Source: Macrotis lagotis (taxonomy: Eukaryota > Chordata > Mammalia > Peramelemorphia > Peramelidae). Taken from it: a stretch of DNA of 64,000 nt. The number at the start of each line of letters is the position of its first letter. The stretch's first letter is position 1. Under the pieces are notes generated by a model. That model was not told where the DNA came from, did not search any database, and was given only the letters and a program-made list of their open reading frames with translations. The position numbers were made by a program, and so were the translations under genes. The DNA lies in the NCBI RefSeq assembly GCF_037893015.1, contig NC_133658.1, positions 632,577,354 through 632,641,353 of the forward strand, written 5' to 3'. This document shows positions 10,650 to 22,299 of the stretch, piece by piece.

Positions 10650-13600
10650 CTCCCATGTAGCTGTTAGGGTGTACAGAGTTTTTCTGGTTCTGCTCATCTC
10701 ACTCAGCATCAGTTCATGCAAATCCTTCCAGGATTCCATGAAATCCAGTCCCTCCTGGTTTCTAATAGAACAATAGTGTTCCATGACATACATATACCAC
10801 AGTTTGCTAAGTCATTCCCCAGTTGAAGGACATTTGCTTGATTTCTAATTCTTTGCCACCACAAACAGGGCTGCTATAAATATTTTTGTAAAAGTAATGT
10901 TTTTACCATTTTTCATCATCTCTTCAGGGTATAGACCCAGTAGTGGTATTGATGGGTCAAAGGGTATGCACATTTTTTATTGACCCTTGGGCATAGTTCC
11001 AAATAGCTCTCCAGAAAGGCTGGATGAGTTCACAGCTCCACCAACAGTGTAGTAGTGTTCCAGATTTCCCACAACCCTTCCAAGAATTATAATTATCCTT
11101 CCCGGTCATATTGTCCAATCTGAGAGGTGTGAGGTGATACCTCAGAGAAGCTTTAATTTGCATTTCTCTAATAATGAATGATTTAGAACATTTTTTCATA
11201 TGGCTATGGATTGCTTTGATCTCCTCATCCATAAATGCCTTTGCATATGCTTTGAACATTTGTCAATTGGGGAATGGCTTTTTGTTTTAAAAATATGACT
11301 CAGTTCTCTGTATATTTTAGAAATGAGTCTTTTCTCAGAATTATTAGTTGTAAAGATTGTTTCCCAATTCACTATATTTCTTTTGATCTTTGTTACAGTG
11401 GTTTTATCTGTGCAAAAGCTTTTTAATTGAATGTAATCAAAATCATCTAATTGGTTTTCGGTGATGTTCTCCAACTCTTCCTTAGTCATAAACTGCTCCC
11501 CTTTCCATAGATCTGACAGGTAGACTAGTCTTTGATCTTCTAAATTGCTTATACTATTGTTTTTTTATGTCTATGTCCTGTAACCATTTGGATCTTATCT
11601 TGGTAAAGAGTGTGTCATGTTGGTCTAATCTAAGTTTCTTCCATATTAACTTCCAAGTATCCCAGAAATTTTTTATCAAAGAGGGAGTTTATATCCCAAT
11701 GGCCATACTCTTTGTTTTATCAAACAGAAGATTATTATAATCATCTCCTGCTTTTGCACCTAGTCTATTCCACTATTCCACCACTCTATTTCTTAGCCAA
11801 TAACAAACAGTTTTGATGAGTGATGCTTTATAATATAATTTTAGATCAGGTAGGGCTAAGCCACCTTCTTTTGCATGTTTTTTTCATTGAGCTCCTGGAA
11901 ATTCTTGACTTTTTATTTCTCCATATGAATTTACTTACAATTTTTTCTAACTCATTAAAGTCATTTTTGGGAATTTTGATTGGGAGGGCACTAAATAGAT
12001 AGTTTCGTTTTGGTAGAATTGTCATTTTTATTGTATTAGCTGTACCTATCAATGGGCAGTTGATATTTGTCCAGGTATTCAAATCTGATTTAATTTGTGT
12101 GAGAAGTGTTTTATAATTGTTTTCAAAAAGATTCTGAGTCTCTCTTGGCAAATAGACTCCCAAATATTTTATATTGTCTGAGGTTGCTCTGGATGGGATT
12201 TTTCTTTCTAGTTCGTCCTGGTGTTTCTTGCTAGACATATAGAGAAAAGTTGAGGATTTATGAGGGTTTATTTTATAACCTGCAAATCTGCTAAAATTTC
12301 TAATTGTTTCCAGTAGTTTTTTGGATGATTTCTTGGTATTCTCTAGGTAGACCATCATCTCATCTGCAAAGAGTGAGAGTTTTGTCTCTTCCTTCCCAAT
12401 TCTAATTCCTTCAATTTCTTTTTCTTCTCTAATTGCTGATGCTAACATTTCTAATACAATATTGAATAGTAGTGGTGATAATGGTCACCCTTGTTTCACC
12501 CCTGATCTTACTGGGAATGCCTCTAGCCTCTCCCCAATGAATATAATATTGTTGATGGTTTCAAATAGTTACTACTAATTATTTTAAGGAACAGTCCATT
12601 TATTCCTACACTCTCTAGTGTTTTTAATAGGAATGGATGCTGTATTTTGTCAAAAGCTTTTTCAGCATCTATTGATATGATCATATGGTTTCTGATAGGT
12701 TGGTTTGTTGTTGATATAATTGAGCATATTAACAGTTTTCCTAATGTTGAACCAACTCTGCATTCCCAGAATAAATCCTATTTGATCATAATGTATTATC
12801 CTAGTGATGACTTGTTGTAATCATTTTGCTAATATTTTATTTAGGATTTTTGCATCTATATTCATCAGGGAAATACTTCTATAACTTTCTTTCTCTGTTT
12901 TAACTCTTCCTGGTTTAAGTAAAAGTACCATATTTGTTTCATAGAAAGAGTTAGGCAGAGTTCCATCTTTACCTATTTTTCCAAAGAGTTTATATAGGAT
13001 TGGAACCAATTGTTCCTTAAATGTTTGGTAGAATTCACTTGTGAATCCATCAGGCCCTGGAGATTTTATTTTAGGTAGTTCAATGATGGTTTTTTGAATT
13101 TCTTTTCCTGAGATAGGGTTGTTTAGGTATTTAATCTCTTCTTCATTTTACCTGGGCAACTTATATTTTTGTAAATAATCATCCATTTCACTTAGATTAT
13201 CAAATTTGTTGGCATAGAGTTGGGCAAAATAATTTCGAATTATTACTTTAATTTCCTCCTCATTGGTGGTGAGTTCACCTTTTTCATTTATGATACTAGC
13301 AATTTGGTTTTCTTTTCCTTTTTTTTAAACAAATTGACCAGAGGTTTATCAATTTTATGAGTTTTTTCATAATATCAGGTTTTGGTTTCATTTATTAATT
13401 CAATAGATTTTTTGCTTTTGCTTTTATTAATTTCTCCTTTAATATTTAGAATTTCTAATTTGTTATGTAATTGGAGATTTCTGATTTGTTCTTTCCCTGA
13501 TTTTTTTGGTTGCATGTTTACTTCATTGATTTCCTCTTTCTCCAACTTATTCATGTAAGCATTTAGAGCTATAATATATCCCCTGAGAGTCAATTTGAAT

Positions 13601-14475
13601 GAATCCCATAGGTTTTGGTATGTTGTCTCATTATTATCATTATTTAGGATAAAATGGTTAATACTTTCTATACTTTGCTTTTGTGGTCCACTCATTTTTT
13701 AAAATGAGATTATTCAGTTTTCAATTTTTGCTGGGTCTGTATCTCCTTGACCCAGTATTGCATATGAATTTTATTGCATTGTGATCTGAGAAAGATGTAT
13801 TCACTATTTCTGCCTTTCTGCAGTTGATCATTAGGTTTTTATGTCCTAGTACATGGTCAGTTTTTGTATAAGTTCCATGTACTGTAGAGAAAGCGGTATA
13901 TTCCTTTCTATCCCCGTTCAGTTTCCTCCATAAGTCTACCATATCTAATTTTTCTAAAACTCTATTTACCTCCTTAACTTCTTTCTTGTTTATTTTATGA
14001 TTCCATTTATCTAGATCTGAGAGAGGGAGGTTGAGGTCTCCCACTAGTAGAGTTTTGCGGTTTTGTCTTCTTGTAGTTCTTTCAACTTCTCGTCTAAGAC
14101 TTTGGGTGCTGTCCCATTGGGTGCATATATATTCAATACTGAAATGACTTTATTGTCTATGATACCTTTTAGGAGGACAAAGTTTCCTTCCTTATCTCTT
14201 TTAATGCTATCTATTTTTGCTGCTGCTTTGTCTGAGATAAGGATTGCTACCCCTGCTTTTTTTACTTCAGCTGAAGCAAAATATATTTTGCTCCAACGTT
14301 TTACCTTTACTTGATATGTATCTCTCTGCTTCCAATGAGTTTCTTGTAAGCAGCATATTGTAGGATTCTGGTTTTCAATCCACTCTTCTATTTGATTATG
14401 TTTTAAGGGAGAGTTCATCCCATTCACATTCAAGGCTTTGATCACTAATTCTTTATTGCCCTCTGTGCTATCTTC
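10650..14475 (-). pseudogene. L1 ORF2 (endonuclease-reverse transcriptase), copy 1, broken
   Basis: L1 ORF2 nicks target DNA and reverse-transcribes L1 RNA. The overall length, about 1275 codons, is normal for the family. The N-terminal endonuclease shows LNVNGMNSPL, the catalytic-type LQETH, NIYAPN, GDLNLPLSD and SDHNAI. The reverse-transcriptase core includes [10 protein letters not shown] and SLFADEMMVYLEN (around 12350). The C-terminus has the WKGCGKSGTLLHCWWSC block (about 11070). Breaks seen are loss of the start ATG (the homologous codon in the copy at 57-61 kb and in the old L1 at 32598 is ATG), several frameshifts including one near 14045, and an in-frame TGA at 12821-12823. The catalytic motif reads FADE, not FADD, with the E codon at 12359-12361. 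Non-functional. Confidence 0.9.
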
Positions 14476-14479
14476 CCTC

Positions 14480-15230
14480 TGTTTGTATTTTTCCCTTCCC
14501 CCCCCCTTTATCCATGTTCCCCAGTATTTTGTTTCTGAATACCACCCCCTTCAGTGTGTTTGCCCTCCTATATCACACCCACCCTTTCTTTCCTCTTTCC
14601 CTTTTTCCCTTCCCTTTGTTATTTCCCCTTTTCCCCCACTCCCCTTCCCTTTCTCCATCCCCCTTTCCCCTTTTCCCCTTTTAATATTTGAAAAGTTAGA
14701 TGTTTTATAAGTCAACTGACTATGTATAGATTGACTTTAAGCCAAGTCTGTTGAGAAGAAGATTCAGGAATTTCTCCTCTGCTCCCTTCTTCCCCTCTAT
14801 TGCCATAGGTTTTTTGTACCACTTAATGTAATGAGATTTACCCCATTCAATCACCTCCCTCCTCCATTCTCTTTCTTGTCCCCCTTTTTGAGGAGGTAGT
14901 GTTTTTTAGATCATTCTATGTCATGGAAAATTCTGAGTGTCTGTCCATTCTAGTTCATTATGATCTATCAAATAGAGTCAAAATTCCTAAGAGTTATTAG
15001 AGTCTTTCTCCCAAGTGGGGTTAAAGCCAGTTATATCCCATTAGATAGCAGTCTCATGGGTAGGTCATGAATGTCCATCATTTCTGGCTAGGTGTATTCT
15101 CTCTTTTAGAGTTACAGTTCTCAAGATTTATGAGAATCTCCCCCCCACCACCACCATGCTGGGATATAGCCAGTTTCAACTTATTGGATTGCATTTTTTT
15201 CCCTTTTACCCCCCCTTTTTTATTACCTTT
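14480..15230 (-). other. Long inter-ORF spacer of L1 copy 1
   Basis: About 750 bp separate the ORF1 C-terminal domain from ORF2. The segment at about 14490-14690 is almost pure pyrimidine on the + strand (purine-rich in the L1 RNA). The same arrangement occurs in copy 2 and, partly, in the old L1 at 32.28-32.6 kb, so it is an original feature of this L1 group and not an insertion. Confidence 0.75.
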
Positions 15231-16368
15231 TCATGTGTGTCTTGAACCTCCTGTTTGATGTCCAAATTTTCTGTTTAGCTCTGGTCTTTTCATCAGAAAT
15301 TTTTGGAATTCTTCCAATTTGTTAAATGTCCATCTTTTTCCCTGGAAGAGAAGGCTCAACTTTGCAGGAAAATAGATTCTTGGCTGCATTCCAAGCTCCC
15401 GTGCTCTTCGAAATATCTAGTTCCAGGCCCTTCGATCCCTTAATGTTGATGCAGCCAGTTCCTGAGTGATCCTTACTGTGGCTCCTTAATATTTAAACTG
15501 TTTCTTTCTGGCTGCTTGCAGGATTTTCTCTTTTATCTGATAGTTCTGGAGTTTGGCCACAACATTCCTTGGTGTTTTCATTTTAGGATCTTTTTCTGGT
15601 GGTGATCTTGTAATATTAAGTCCACGCTTTTTTTTCTCTTTAATGTTTTCAGGAAGTCCTATAATTTTCAGGTTGCCCCTCCTTGATCTATTCTCGAGGT
15701 CAGTGGTTTTCTTGATGAGGTATTTTACATTTGCTTCTATTTTTTCTATTTTTTGATTGTGTTTAACTGACTCTTGTTGTCTCATAGAGTCATTGGTTTC
15801 TCTAGACTCCATTCTTACTTTGAGGTAGGAGTTTTCTTCATTAAGCCTTTGCAACTCCTTTTCCAATTGGTCAATTCTACTTTTGAAAGAGCTTTCCATT
15901 TGACCAATTGAGGTTCTGAGAGAATTATTTTCTTTTTTGCATTTGCCCAACTGAGGATCTGAGAGAATTATTCTCATTTTGTTTTTGTCCAATTGATGCT
16001 GTGAGAGATTTATTATCATTTTGTAATTGTCCAATTGATGATCTGAGAGATTTATTCTAATTTTGTATTGGTTCAATTGATGCTGTGAGAGATTTATTCT
16101 CATTTTGTAATTGTCCAATTGATGATCTGAGAGATGTATTCTCCTTTTGTATTTGTCCAATTGTATTTTCTAAAGTTTTGTTTTTTTGTTGCAAGGTATT
16201 AATTGGCTCTCCCAAATTTTTAAACTCCTTCCTTTTTTCTTCAAGGAAGTCTTTCTGTGTTGGAGACCAGATTGTATTCTCCTCAGAGGTTCCAGGTCTC
16301 TCTGAGTTAGGGTCTTTCCCTTCCAGGAATTTTTCTATGGGTCCACCTTTCCCCTGACCCTTCTTCAT
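15231..16368 (-). pseudogene. L1 ORF1 (RNA-binding trimer protein), copy 1, broken
   Basis: L1 ORF1 forms coiled-coil trimers that coat L1 RNA. A start Met at 16368 opens MKKGQGKGGPIEKF. The coiled coil is built of 14-residue units of the type QNENKSLRSSIGQL, then an RRM-like part (NLKIIGLPENI) and KILQAARKKQFKY. The C-terminal domain resembles other L1 ORF1s (GATVRITQELAAS, IYFPAKLSLLFQGK) and would end at 15231. Breaks are a nonsense codon in the repeats near 16064, one extra A in the run at 15933-15938 (frameshift), a ~75 bp deletion in the RRM region relative to copy 2, TAA at 15486-15488, and TAG at 15417-15419. Across the repeats a second frame is also open. Confidence 0.88.
15902..16170 (-). 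repeat. 42 bp tandem repeats in L1 ORF1, seven units
   Basis: The marker TGTCCAATTG (or its variant) recurs at 15902, 15945, 15987, 16029, 16071, 16113 and 16155. The spacing is 42 bp except for the first, 43 bp. Units alternate between GATGCTGTGAGAG and GATGATCTGAGAG types, giving an 84 bp higher-order period. Each unit encodes two heptads of the coiled coil. Confidence 0.93.
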
Positions 16369-17129
16369 TTTGCTAAGACCTTGTGTTGTGGGGGGGCTGG
16401 TTCACAGGGGCTTGGGACTGCTAAAGGCTTTACTCCATGAGTGCAGTTTCTCTGGCTGGCCAGTAGGAGGTGTTGGTTGCTTTATTTGGAGTGTCTGCGA
16501 CCTTGGCTGAAGCCTTCTCTCTTTGTTTGAATGGAGGGGTTGGTGCTATTGAATCCTTTTGCCTTCAATCAATGGTGGGCTTTACCCTGGCCTGAGGTCA
16601 CTCCTCAGCTGGGCTGGTTCTTCTGCTCACACACCTGGGCCTGAGGCAGAAGTAGTTTGCATTTGTTTGTTTGGGAGGAGGTCTGAGCTGTAATGGGACC
16701 AGAGGAGCCCAGAATGGTGTTCCTAGCTCTCCTGCAACCAGAACTCTCCCCCAGCCCTATGCTCAAGCTCCAGCACCTACATCAGCACCTCTGCTCCCCC
16801 GGCAGACCCAAGCCCCTGTTGTCTAGCCCCAAGGCTGATCCAGCAGGTTCGGCTCTCGGGCCCTCAGACTTCAGGTTCCAATTCAGCTTTTGATCTGGCT
16901 GATCTGGGGCTGATCCTCCTTCTGAGCCCAGACTCACCCGCCCGAATTCATCCAAAGTTGCTGCAGGAGACAAATCCTGAGGTAGATATTCTTTCTCCTG
17001 TGTTTTCTTTCTGGGTTTTGTGGGTTGGATTTCTTTTAAGAGATTTGTTTCATGTGATAGATGGGGAAGAGATCAGGAGACTTTAGAACTGTGCCTGTCT
17101 TCTCTCCACCATCTTCATGGGAAGTCTCC

Positions 17130-17145
17130 ACCTAGACTGATTTTT
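17130..17145. repeat. L1 target-site duplication, right copy
   Basis: ACCTAGACTGATTTTT, a perfect match to 10265-10280 at the 5' end of the L1. Confidence 0.9.
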
Positions 17146-18264
17146 AGCATGTTGCTTTCTTCAAGCATTTTTTTGCAACTCCTTGATCAAGCTGCTGACT
17201 TGGTTTTCATGTTTTTCCTGCATCTCTCTCATTTTTCTTCTTAATTTTTCCTCTACCTCCCTTACTTGATTTCAAACTTCTTTGAGCTCTCAAAGCCCAA
17301 CTCTTATTTTTCTTAGAGGCTTTGAATATAGAAACTTGGACATTGTCATCTTCTGAGTATGTGTTTTGATTCTCCATGGGACTAAAGTAATTACCCATGG
17401 TCAGGTTCCTTTATTTCTAATTACTGCTTTCTCCAGCCTGTGCCCTGGTTTGGGAGTGTTTCCTGAGCTTTTGAGTATTATTGGAATACCCCCTACAAGG
17501 ACCTCACTTCCTTCAAGGTCTTATGAGAACTTCTGACTGCTCTCCTGGCCTGTGCTTTGGTCTGTGGATGACCACAAGCCCTCCTCTCTGCCCTGGGGTT
17601 GTGAGGAGGATCCCTGCTCTTTGGCAATGGGGGCGCCAGATTGTGATCAGGATCAGACAAAGCTCCAGGACAAAGCTCCAGGGTCCTATCCCAGGGACAG
17701 AGGAGAGACACTTGGCAGTCTCCCCTCACCCCCTTACTTTCCTGGGGCTGAGCCTTCTGGAAGCAGCTGCTGGGCAGCTCCATGCTAGTCAGCTCTATGG
17801 GCTTGCTTCCATTTCCTAGGATCTGGATTGGGCTGAGGGCTATGGCTGTATTGAGGGACAAGTTGACCTGGGCTTTGTGCTCACTCTGGCAGAGGTTTCC
17901 CCACATATCTTCCAAGTTGTACTTGGTGTTCCCTCAGTTAGCAGATCAAGAAACTGTTTCTGTTGCCAGGAGTCAGTGCTCCCAGGGACCCAGGCACCCA
18001 GCGAGCTATTCTCTAAAGGCTAGAGCTACTTCGCTCTGGCTTGGTGATCCTGGCTGTGCTTCCTCCTCCTCCAACCCTGTGGAACAGAGCCTTCCCATGA
18101 TCTTCCAGGTTACTGCAGGCTGGAGAATTGCCTAATTGGATCTTTCTGTAGGTTCTGTCTCTCAAAAATTTATTTAGAGTCATAATTTTAAGATTTTTTG
18201 AAACATTTTGGAGAAAACTCCTGGGGAAACCTGTTCTCATGCTACCATCTTGGCTCTGCCTCTG
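17146..18264 (-). mobile_element. HAL1-like half-L1, 5' part (split by L1)
   Basis: Continues the element interrupted at 10264. On the - strand it starts near CAGAGCCAAGATGGTAGCAT (about 18260), a typical L1-type 5' end. It has a GC-rich 5' UTR at 17420-18200 and an ORF1 N-terminus at 17207-17398 (ENQNTYSEDDNVQVSIFKAS), with coiled-coil sequence up to the break. The uninterrupted relative at 43205-46092 has the same order. Joining the two parts removes exactly the L1 and one duplication copy. Confidence 0.7.
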
Positions 18265-18285
18265 TCTCTGTTTCTCTTCCCCTCT

Positions 18286-18290
<5 letters not shown>

Positions 18291-18335
<45 letters not shown>
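18291..18335. repeat. (CA)n microsatellite
   Basis: About 22 uninterrupted CA units, just outside the 5' end of the split HAL1. Confidence 0.95.
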
Positions 18336-18338
<3 letters not shown>

Positions 18339-18549
18339 TTGACATCAAAAGATAAGGAATGTAGGGAGTGAACCAAGAAAATAAAAGGTAATTTCATTCT
18401 CTTCACAAAGCTAACATGGGTATAAAGAACTCCTTAGGACTTATGTAACTGATCCTGTGAATCCTGTATGTTCTAAATTCCAACCAGTCTTAGAAATACT
18501 GAATTATAAGCTGTATCACAAGCTCATAGGAATAATTTTGTGGCATGAA

Positions 18550-18838
18550 AGGTCCCTTTGATTCAATTTTGGTTGATCATAATGAAGAATTCATGTGACA
18601 AGGACCCTAGAATTATAAAGGAAATAAAATCAGACTTATTTTCTTCAAAAGAGTAAGATTAGTTCCCTATTGGAAGTCTCTTTCCCCTTCTTCCCTCCAT
18701 GAAGAAAATGGGAAGTGACTTATATTAGCAAGATTTTACACAGGATTAGTTTATTATGGCCAGGTGCCTTAACTGGGAAATAGGGAACAAAGATGATTAA
18801 CTCATCAGCTCTTTGAAAATTTTGCCTTCATAATTCCC
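18550..18838 (-). repeat. Candidate 3' LTR of the ERV remnant
   Basis: Aligns with 23150-23447 through blocks such as GAAGAATTC, 'AGTTCCCTATTGGAA' and 'GCCTTAACTGGGAAATAGGG' (GCCTTAACTGGGCAATAGGG in the partner). On the - strand the unit starts near TATGAAGGCAAAAT. Exact ends and a TG...CA border are uncertain. Confidence 0.5.
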
Positions 18839-21619
18839 CCATCAAATAGTTATCCCAAATTTATTTGCAGTTTATTAAGAAGATGTTTTCTTCTGGAATT
18901 ACACTTCCTAGGAAGGGGTCTAATTTGAGGGGATTTGGGGTGCAGTCATCCTCTTCATTCCAAGGCTGGTGCTCTAGTGGTGATGTTCTTCTTCTAAACT
19001 GTAGGAAATGAATTTTACAAGAAAAGGGTTAAGCAGAGAGTGACCAAAAAATGAGCATGAGAAGAACAATGAGTGGATGACAGGAATGAGTATAGGAGTC
19101 AGTAAAGAGAAAGGCCAGAAGCCCCAACCAGAGAAATGTTCTTGAGAAATAAGCCTCTCATGAATCTCCTGTATCTATGCAGTCTTTCTCATTATACCCT
19201 CAGTCCAGAGAAAAACCTGCTGGGAATTGTAAATGTACATATAGCAATATAAAAGGGAAGAACAATAATACAGTATTTGTATCTATCTTGTGGCAGTTCC
19301 CCAATCTAGGTAGTAATGACCTTTTCAATACCTGACTTGCTCTGATTGTGGGAATTTGTCAAAAGAGAAAAATAAACTGGGACATGATTATTACATTAAC
19401 AATAAAGTCCTTGATGACAACACATATATAGGATAAAATATCCTTAGTTCTGTTTGACTTCAAGTAAGAGATAACAGTTAAAAATCAACCATATAGTAAC
19501 AATTCCACCTTATAACCAGCCTTGGAAATAGACAGCTAGAAAATAATTCCTTTTCAAAATGAACAAAATGAGGAAACTGAGTCAGAAGGGTCTTAACTTT
19601 GAGCTGAAGGTAAATTCATCCATTCAAACTTCCCTAGACCTAAAACTTCACCTGTTAAAAGTATAGAACCACATTCCCACTGAATACCTTGTGGCATTTC
19701 TCTCCAATGGTAGATTATTGACTTAATGACCCATCAGACAACTTAACCTGAATCCAAATCTCAGAATAAAATCAGTTACAGTCCCCAAAGCTTTATCTTT
19801 AAATAGTGAATTTCATCAGTCATAGCTTAGGGCTAGATAGTTATTTTTCTCTCAGAGAGTTGCAATAAGCAATAAAAGTTTAAACAAAAATAAGAGATTT
19901 CACTTAAAATTCATCACTTGTTTTTATTTTCATTTAAATTTGATTTTGATATAAAGACCAAACTAATAAATTACCAATTTTAGATTTCACTATTATAACA
20001 ATAACTTGAAATAGTTTACACTTTCACATGTCATAAACAAATGGTTGAAGATACAATCTCCTCTTAACTTTAAGCAAAGATGTAAAACTCCAGATCTCCA
20101 AACATCAGTTAGAAGACACTAATTTCTAAACTACCACCTTTCCTTGAACCAAAAGGAGTTTACAATGGAAAAGAGGTGTTTTTTTCCCTAAACCAGGGAA
20201 AACATACCTAATTAAATTACCTTTTTTACAAATAATAAAGTTCACCAAATTATTAAGATTTACTCACTAGAAATAAATCCAAAGTAAATCTCCAAATTAA
20301 CTTATATATGACTTAATCCTTAGTTGAAGCAGGTTTGTAAATACAAATAGGTCTTTAAATGAAAACAAACATGAATTATGCATGGATTTCTGTAAGAATT
20401 CTAGAACACCAAGATTCTTGCACAGAATTGAAATAAGATTTTTGTGTTACAATAATCATGTAAAATTCTTAATCAAGACAAAAAATTCTGGTAACTAAGT
20501 TAACATTTTTGCAATTTCCATAATTAATAGTCAATAACTTTAAATCGATTTCTTTTCATTATGGGCAAAACCTGGAAGTTTATATTTTTCTACAATACTT
20601 TAGCTTAAAGCATTTTTTCAAAAGCATAATTTTCAATCTCACAATGTCTAGATTATAAGAGAAATTGTCCTTGCTAATAATCATAGCTGGAACTGAGACT
20701 TAATTTAGTTAAATAATTAAGAGACAATAAAGAAGTTAACATTTATTGTGTATGACCTATGCCAGGCAATATATTAGGAACTTTGCAATTATAAAAATAT
20801 GTGAACTACAGTTAAAGTTTTATGAAGTTGGGTTTTGGCCAAAACAAAGCACTCTTAGGAAGTTTACTCTATGACTGGCAATTTGTGGCCAGTTCACCCA
20901 GGCAAAACTTCCACACAAAAACTTTCAGAGAATAATCTAAGGGCTTTCCTACAGATGATTTTCCTTCCTTTTTTTCTTTTTGAACTGTTCAAGGCTTAAA
21001 TTGTGATAGGTAAGGAACCACTTTCCTGTTAATCCAAGGGAAGTTAGTGTTCAAATAAAGAGATAATTTATCTCTATTGCAAAGGTGGTGAGTCCCAAAC
21101 TAGCATTTTAATCAGAAAAATTTTAATAGTTAGAGCCCAAGAATCCTGAATCAACTTAGATCTAGAAATAGGAATAGCTAAATTGTGAGTTGTTGGGGAC
21201 ATCTGATTCTCCTTTTCTGTAACCTCGAAATGGCTACCAAAAAAGGCAGTGAGAAAAGGGGGGAATAAAGGAAAAGGAGAGACTGGCTTGGTTAATCAAG
21301 ACACAGAGAGATATAAAATAGATTAAAAGAAATTCAGACAGACAATTTTAACACTGGAAAAACAATCCTATGTCTGTACAGGTTTTAGATCTTGCAAATC
21401 ATATAAATTCTTGTAGGTTTGATAATTGATGGGCCCCAAAATATCATCCTCTAGATAGGATTGAGGCCAGGCAAAAGAATTCAAGTGGTTATAAAGATTA
21501 AGTTCTTTCCAGTTTCACAAGAGATAGCCCAAAGGGGAGTCTCTTGGTGTGAGGACAGAATGACCTTAATTAGTTGTAGAAACTTCAGATTGTAGAAACT
21601 CATACATTGGAGGATTGTC

Positions 21620-21790
21620 ACCAAGATACAGTCTTACACTTGTAGGATCCCAACTCCACCAGTGTCCCAGGGAGGGGGAGAAGGTGACTCAGTGCCAGTA
21701 CCCAGTAGTAATTTCAAGACAGGCATCTCTGTCTGAAGGGGTGACCAGGTCAGACCCAAGGTCCAGAGGATTGTCAACCTGAGACTAGAA
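21620..21790 (-). repeat. Repeat within the ERV, copy A
   Basis: Shares 'CTCCACCAGTGTCCCAGGGA' and the CTCTGTCTGAA block with 22960-23075 (CTCCACCAGTGTACCAGGGA). Two copies of a leader-like segment on the same strand imply a duplication or two overlapping proviral fragments. Confidence 0.6.
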
Positions 21791-22299
21791 GGTGGGACAC
21801 TAATAAAATGCAATTCAATCACCCTGTTTGTCCTGGAGCAGTTCCATTTCTAAGGTCCATGCTGTTTCCAGAACAAGAAAAACCCTAGAGTACTTCTTGA
21901 TGAATTCCAGGAAAAACACTCACAAGACCAATGACCCATCATATTGCAAGGGGCACTCACTGGTCAAGGCAGTAGTCAAAACCTCAACCTTTGTCCTTAC
22001 CCTAAGGCCTTATTCTTCTGCAACAACTCAGTCTCTGTTACTGAATAATCTGTGGGGTTTGGTGTTTCATGTCCATTTTCTGTAGTTTCCATCTGATATC
22101 TGAGATGAACTGGCTAATAAAGTGCAAGCAAAGAATGAAAACTCTTGGAAGAGGAAGAATCAAGATTGGTATATATATGTATATATGTATATATCTTAAT
22201 AGACTCTGCTAGCAGGGCAAGGGTTCTGAATAATTTCCCTGAGTTTATCATAGTTCACTTGCTTCTTCATCCCCCTTGTCATGCCTTCTATCAGACAGG

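Larger units (their letters stand above)
10281..17129 (-). mobile_element. Nearly full-length L1 inserted in a HAL1 (copy 1)
   Basis: About 6.85 kb in antisense orientation. From its 5' end (17129) it has a ~760 bp GC-richer 5' UTR starting near AAGATGGTGGAGAGAAGACA, then ORF1 (16368 to 15231), a ~750 bp inter-ORF spacer, ORF2 (about 14475 to 10650), a 3' UTR and an A-rich tail next to the duplication. The 5' UTR presumably held the L1 promoter, but no individual sites were identified. A perfect 16 bp target duplication flanks it, so it retrotransposed as one unit into the HAL1. Both ORFs are broken. The other copy, at 56.7-63.7 kb, is collinear. Confidence 0.93.

Noticed and set aside
14438-14710. 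Pro/Ser/Phe-rich frame on the + strand (and its twin at 61089-61375)
   Set aside because: Antisense reading of the purine-rich L1 inter-ORF spacer.
15928-15945. Programmed frameshift site at the six-A run in L1 ORF1
   Set aside because: Returning to the downstream frame needs a +1 (or -2) shift, and the run is not in the phase of the classic -1 slippery heptamer. A shared 1 bp insertion is simpler.
15902-16170. Regularly spaced repeats resembling a CRISPR array
   Set aside because: The 42 bp units are contiguous with no spacers and encode the L1 ORF1 coiled coil.
16693-16973. Overlapping frames on both strands in GC-richer sequence
   Set aside because: They lie in the L1 5' UTR; no conserved product and not maintained in the copy at 63.3 kb.
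17481-18135. Several overlapping frames of 78-140 codons
   Set aside because: They fall in the GC-rich 5' leader of the split HAL1. The higher GC alone explains the long frames.
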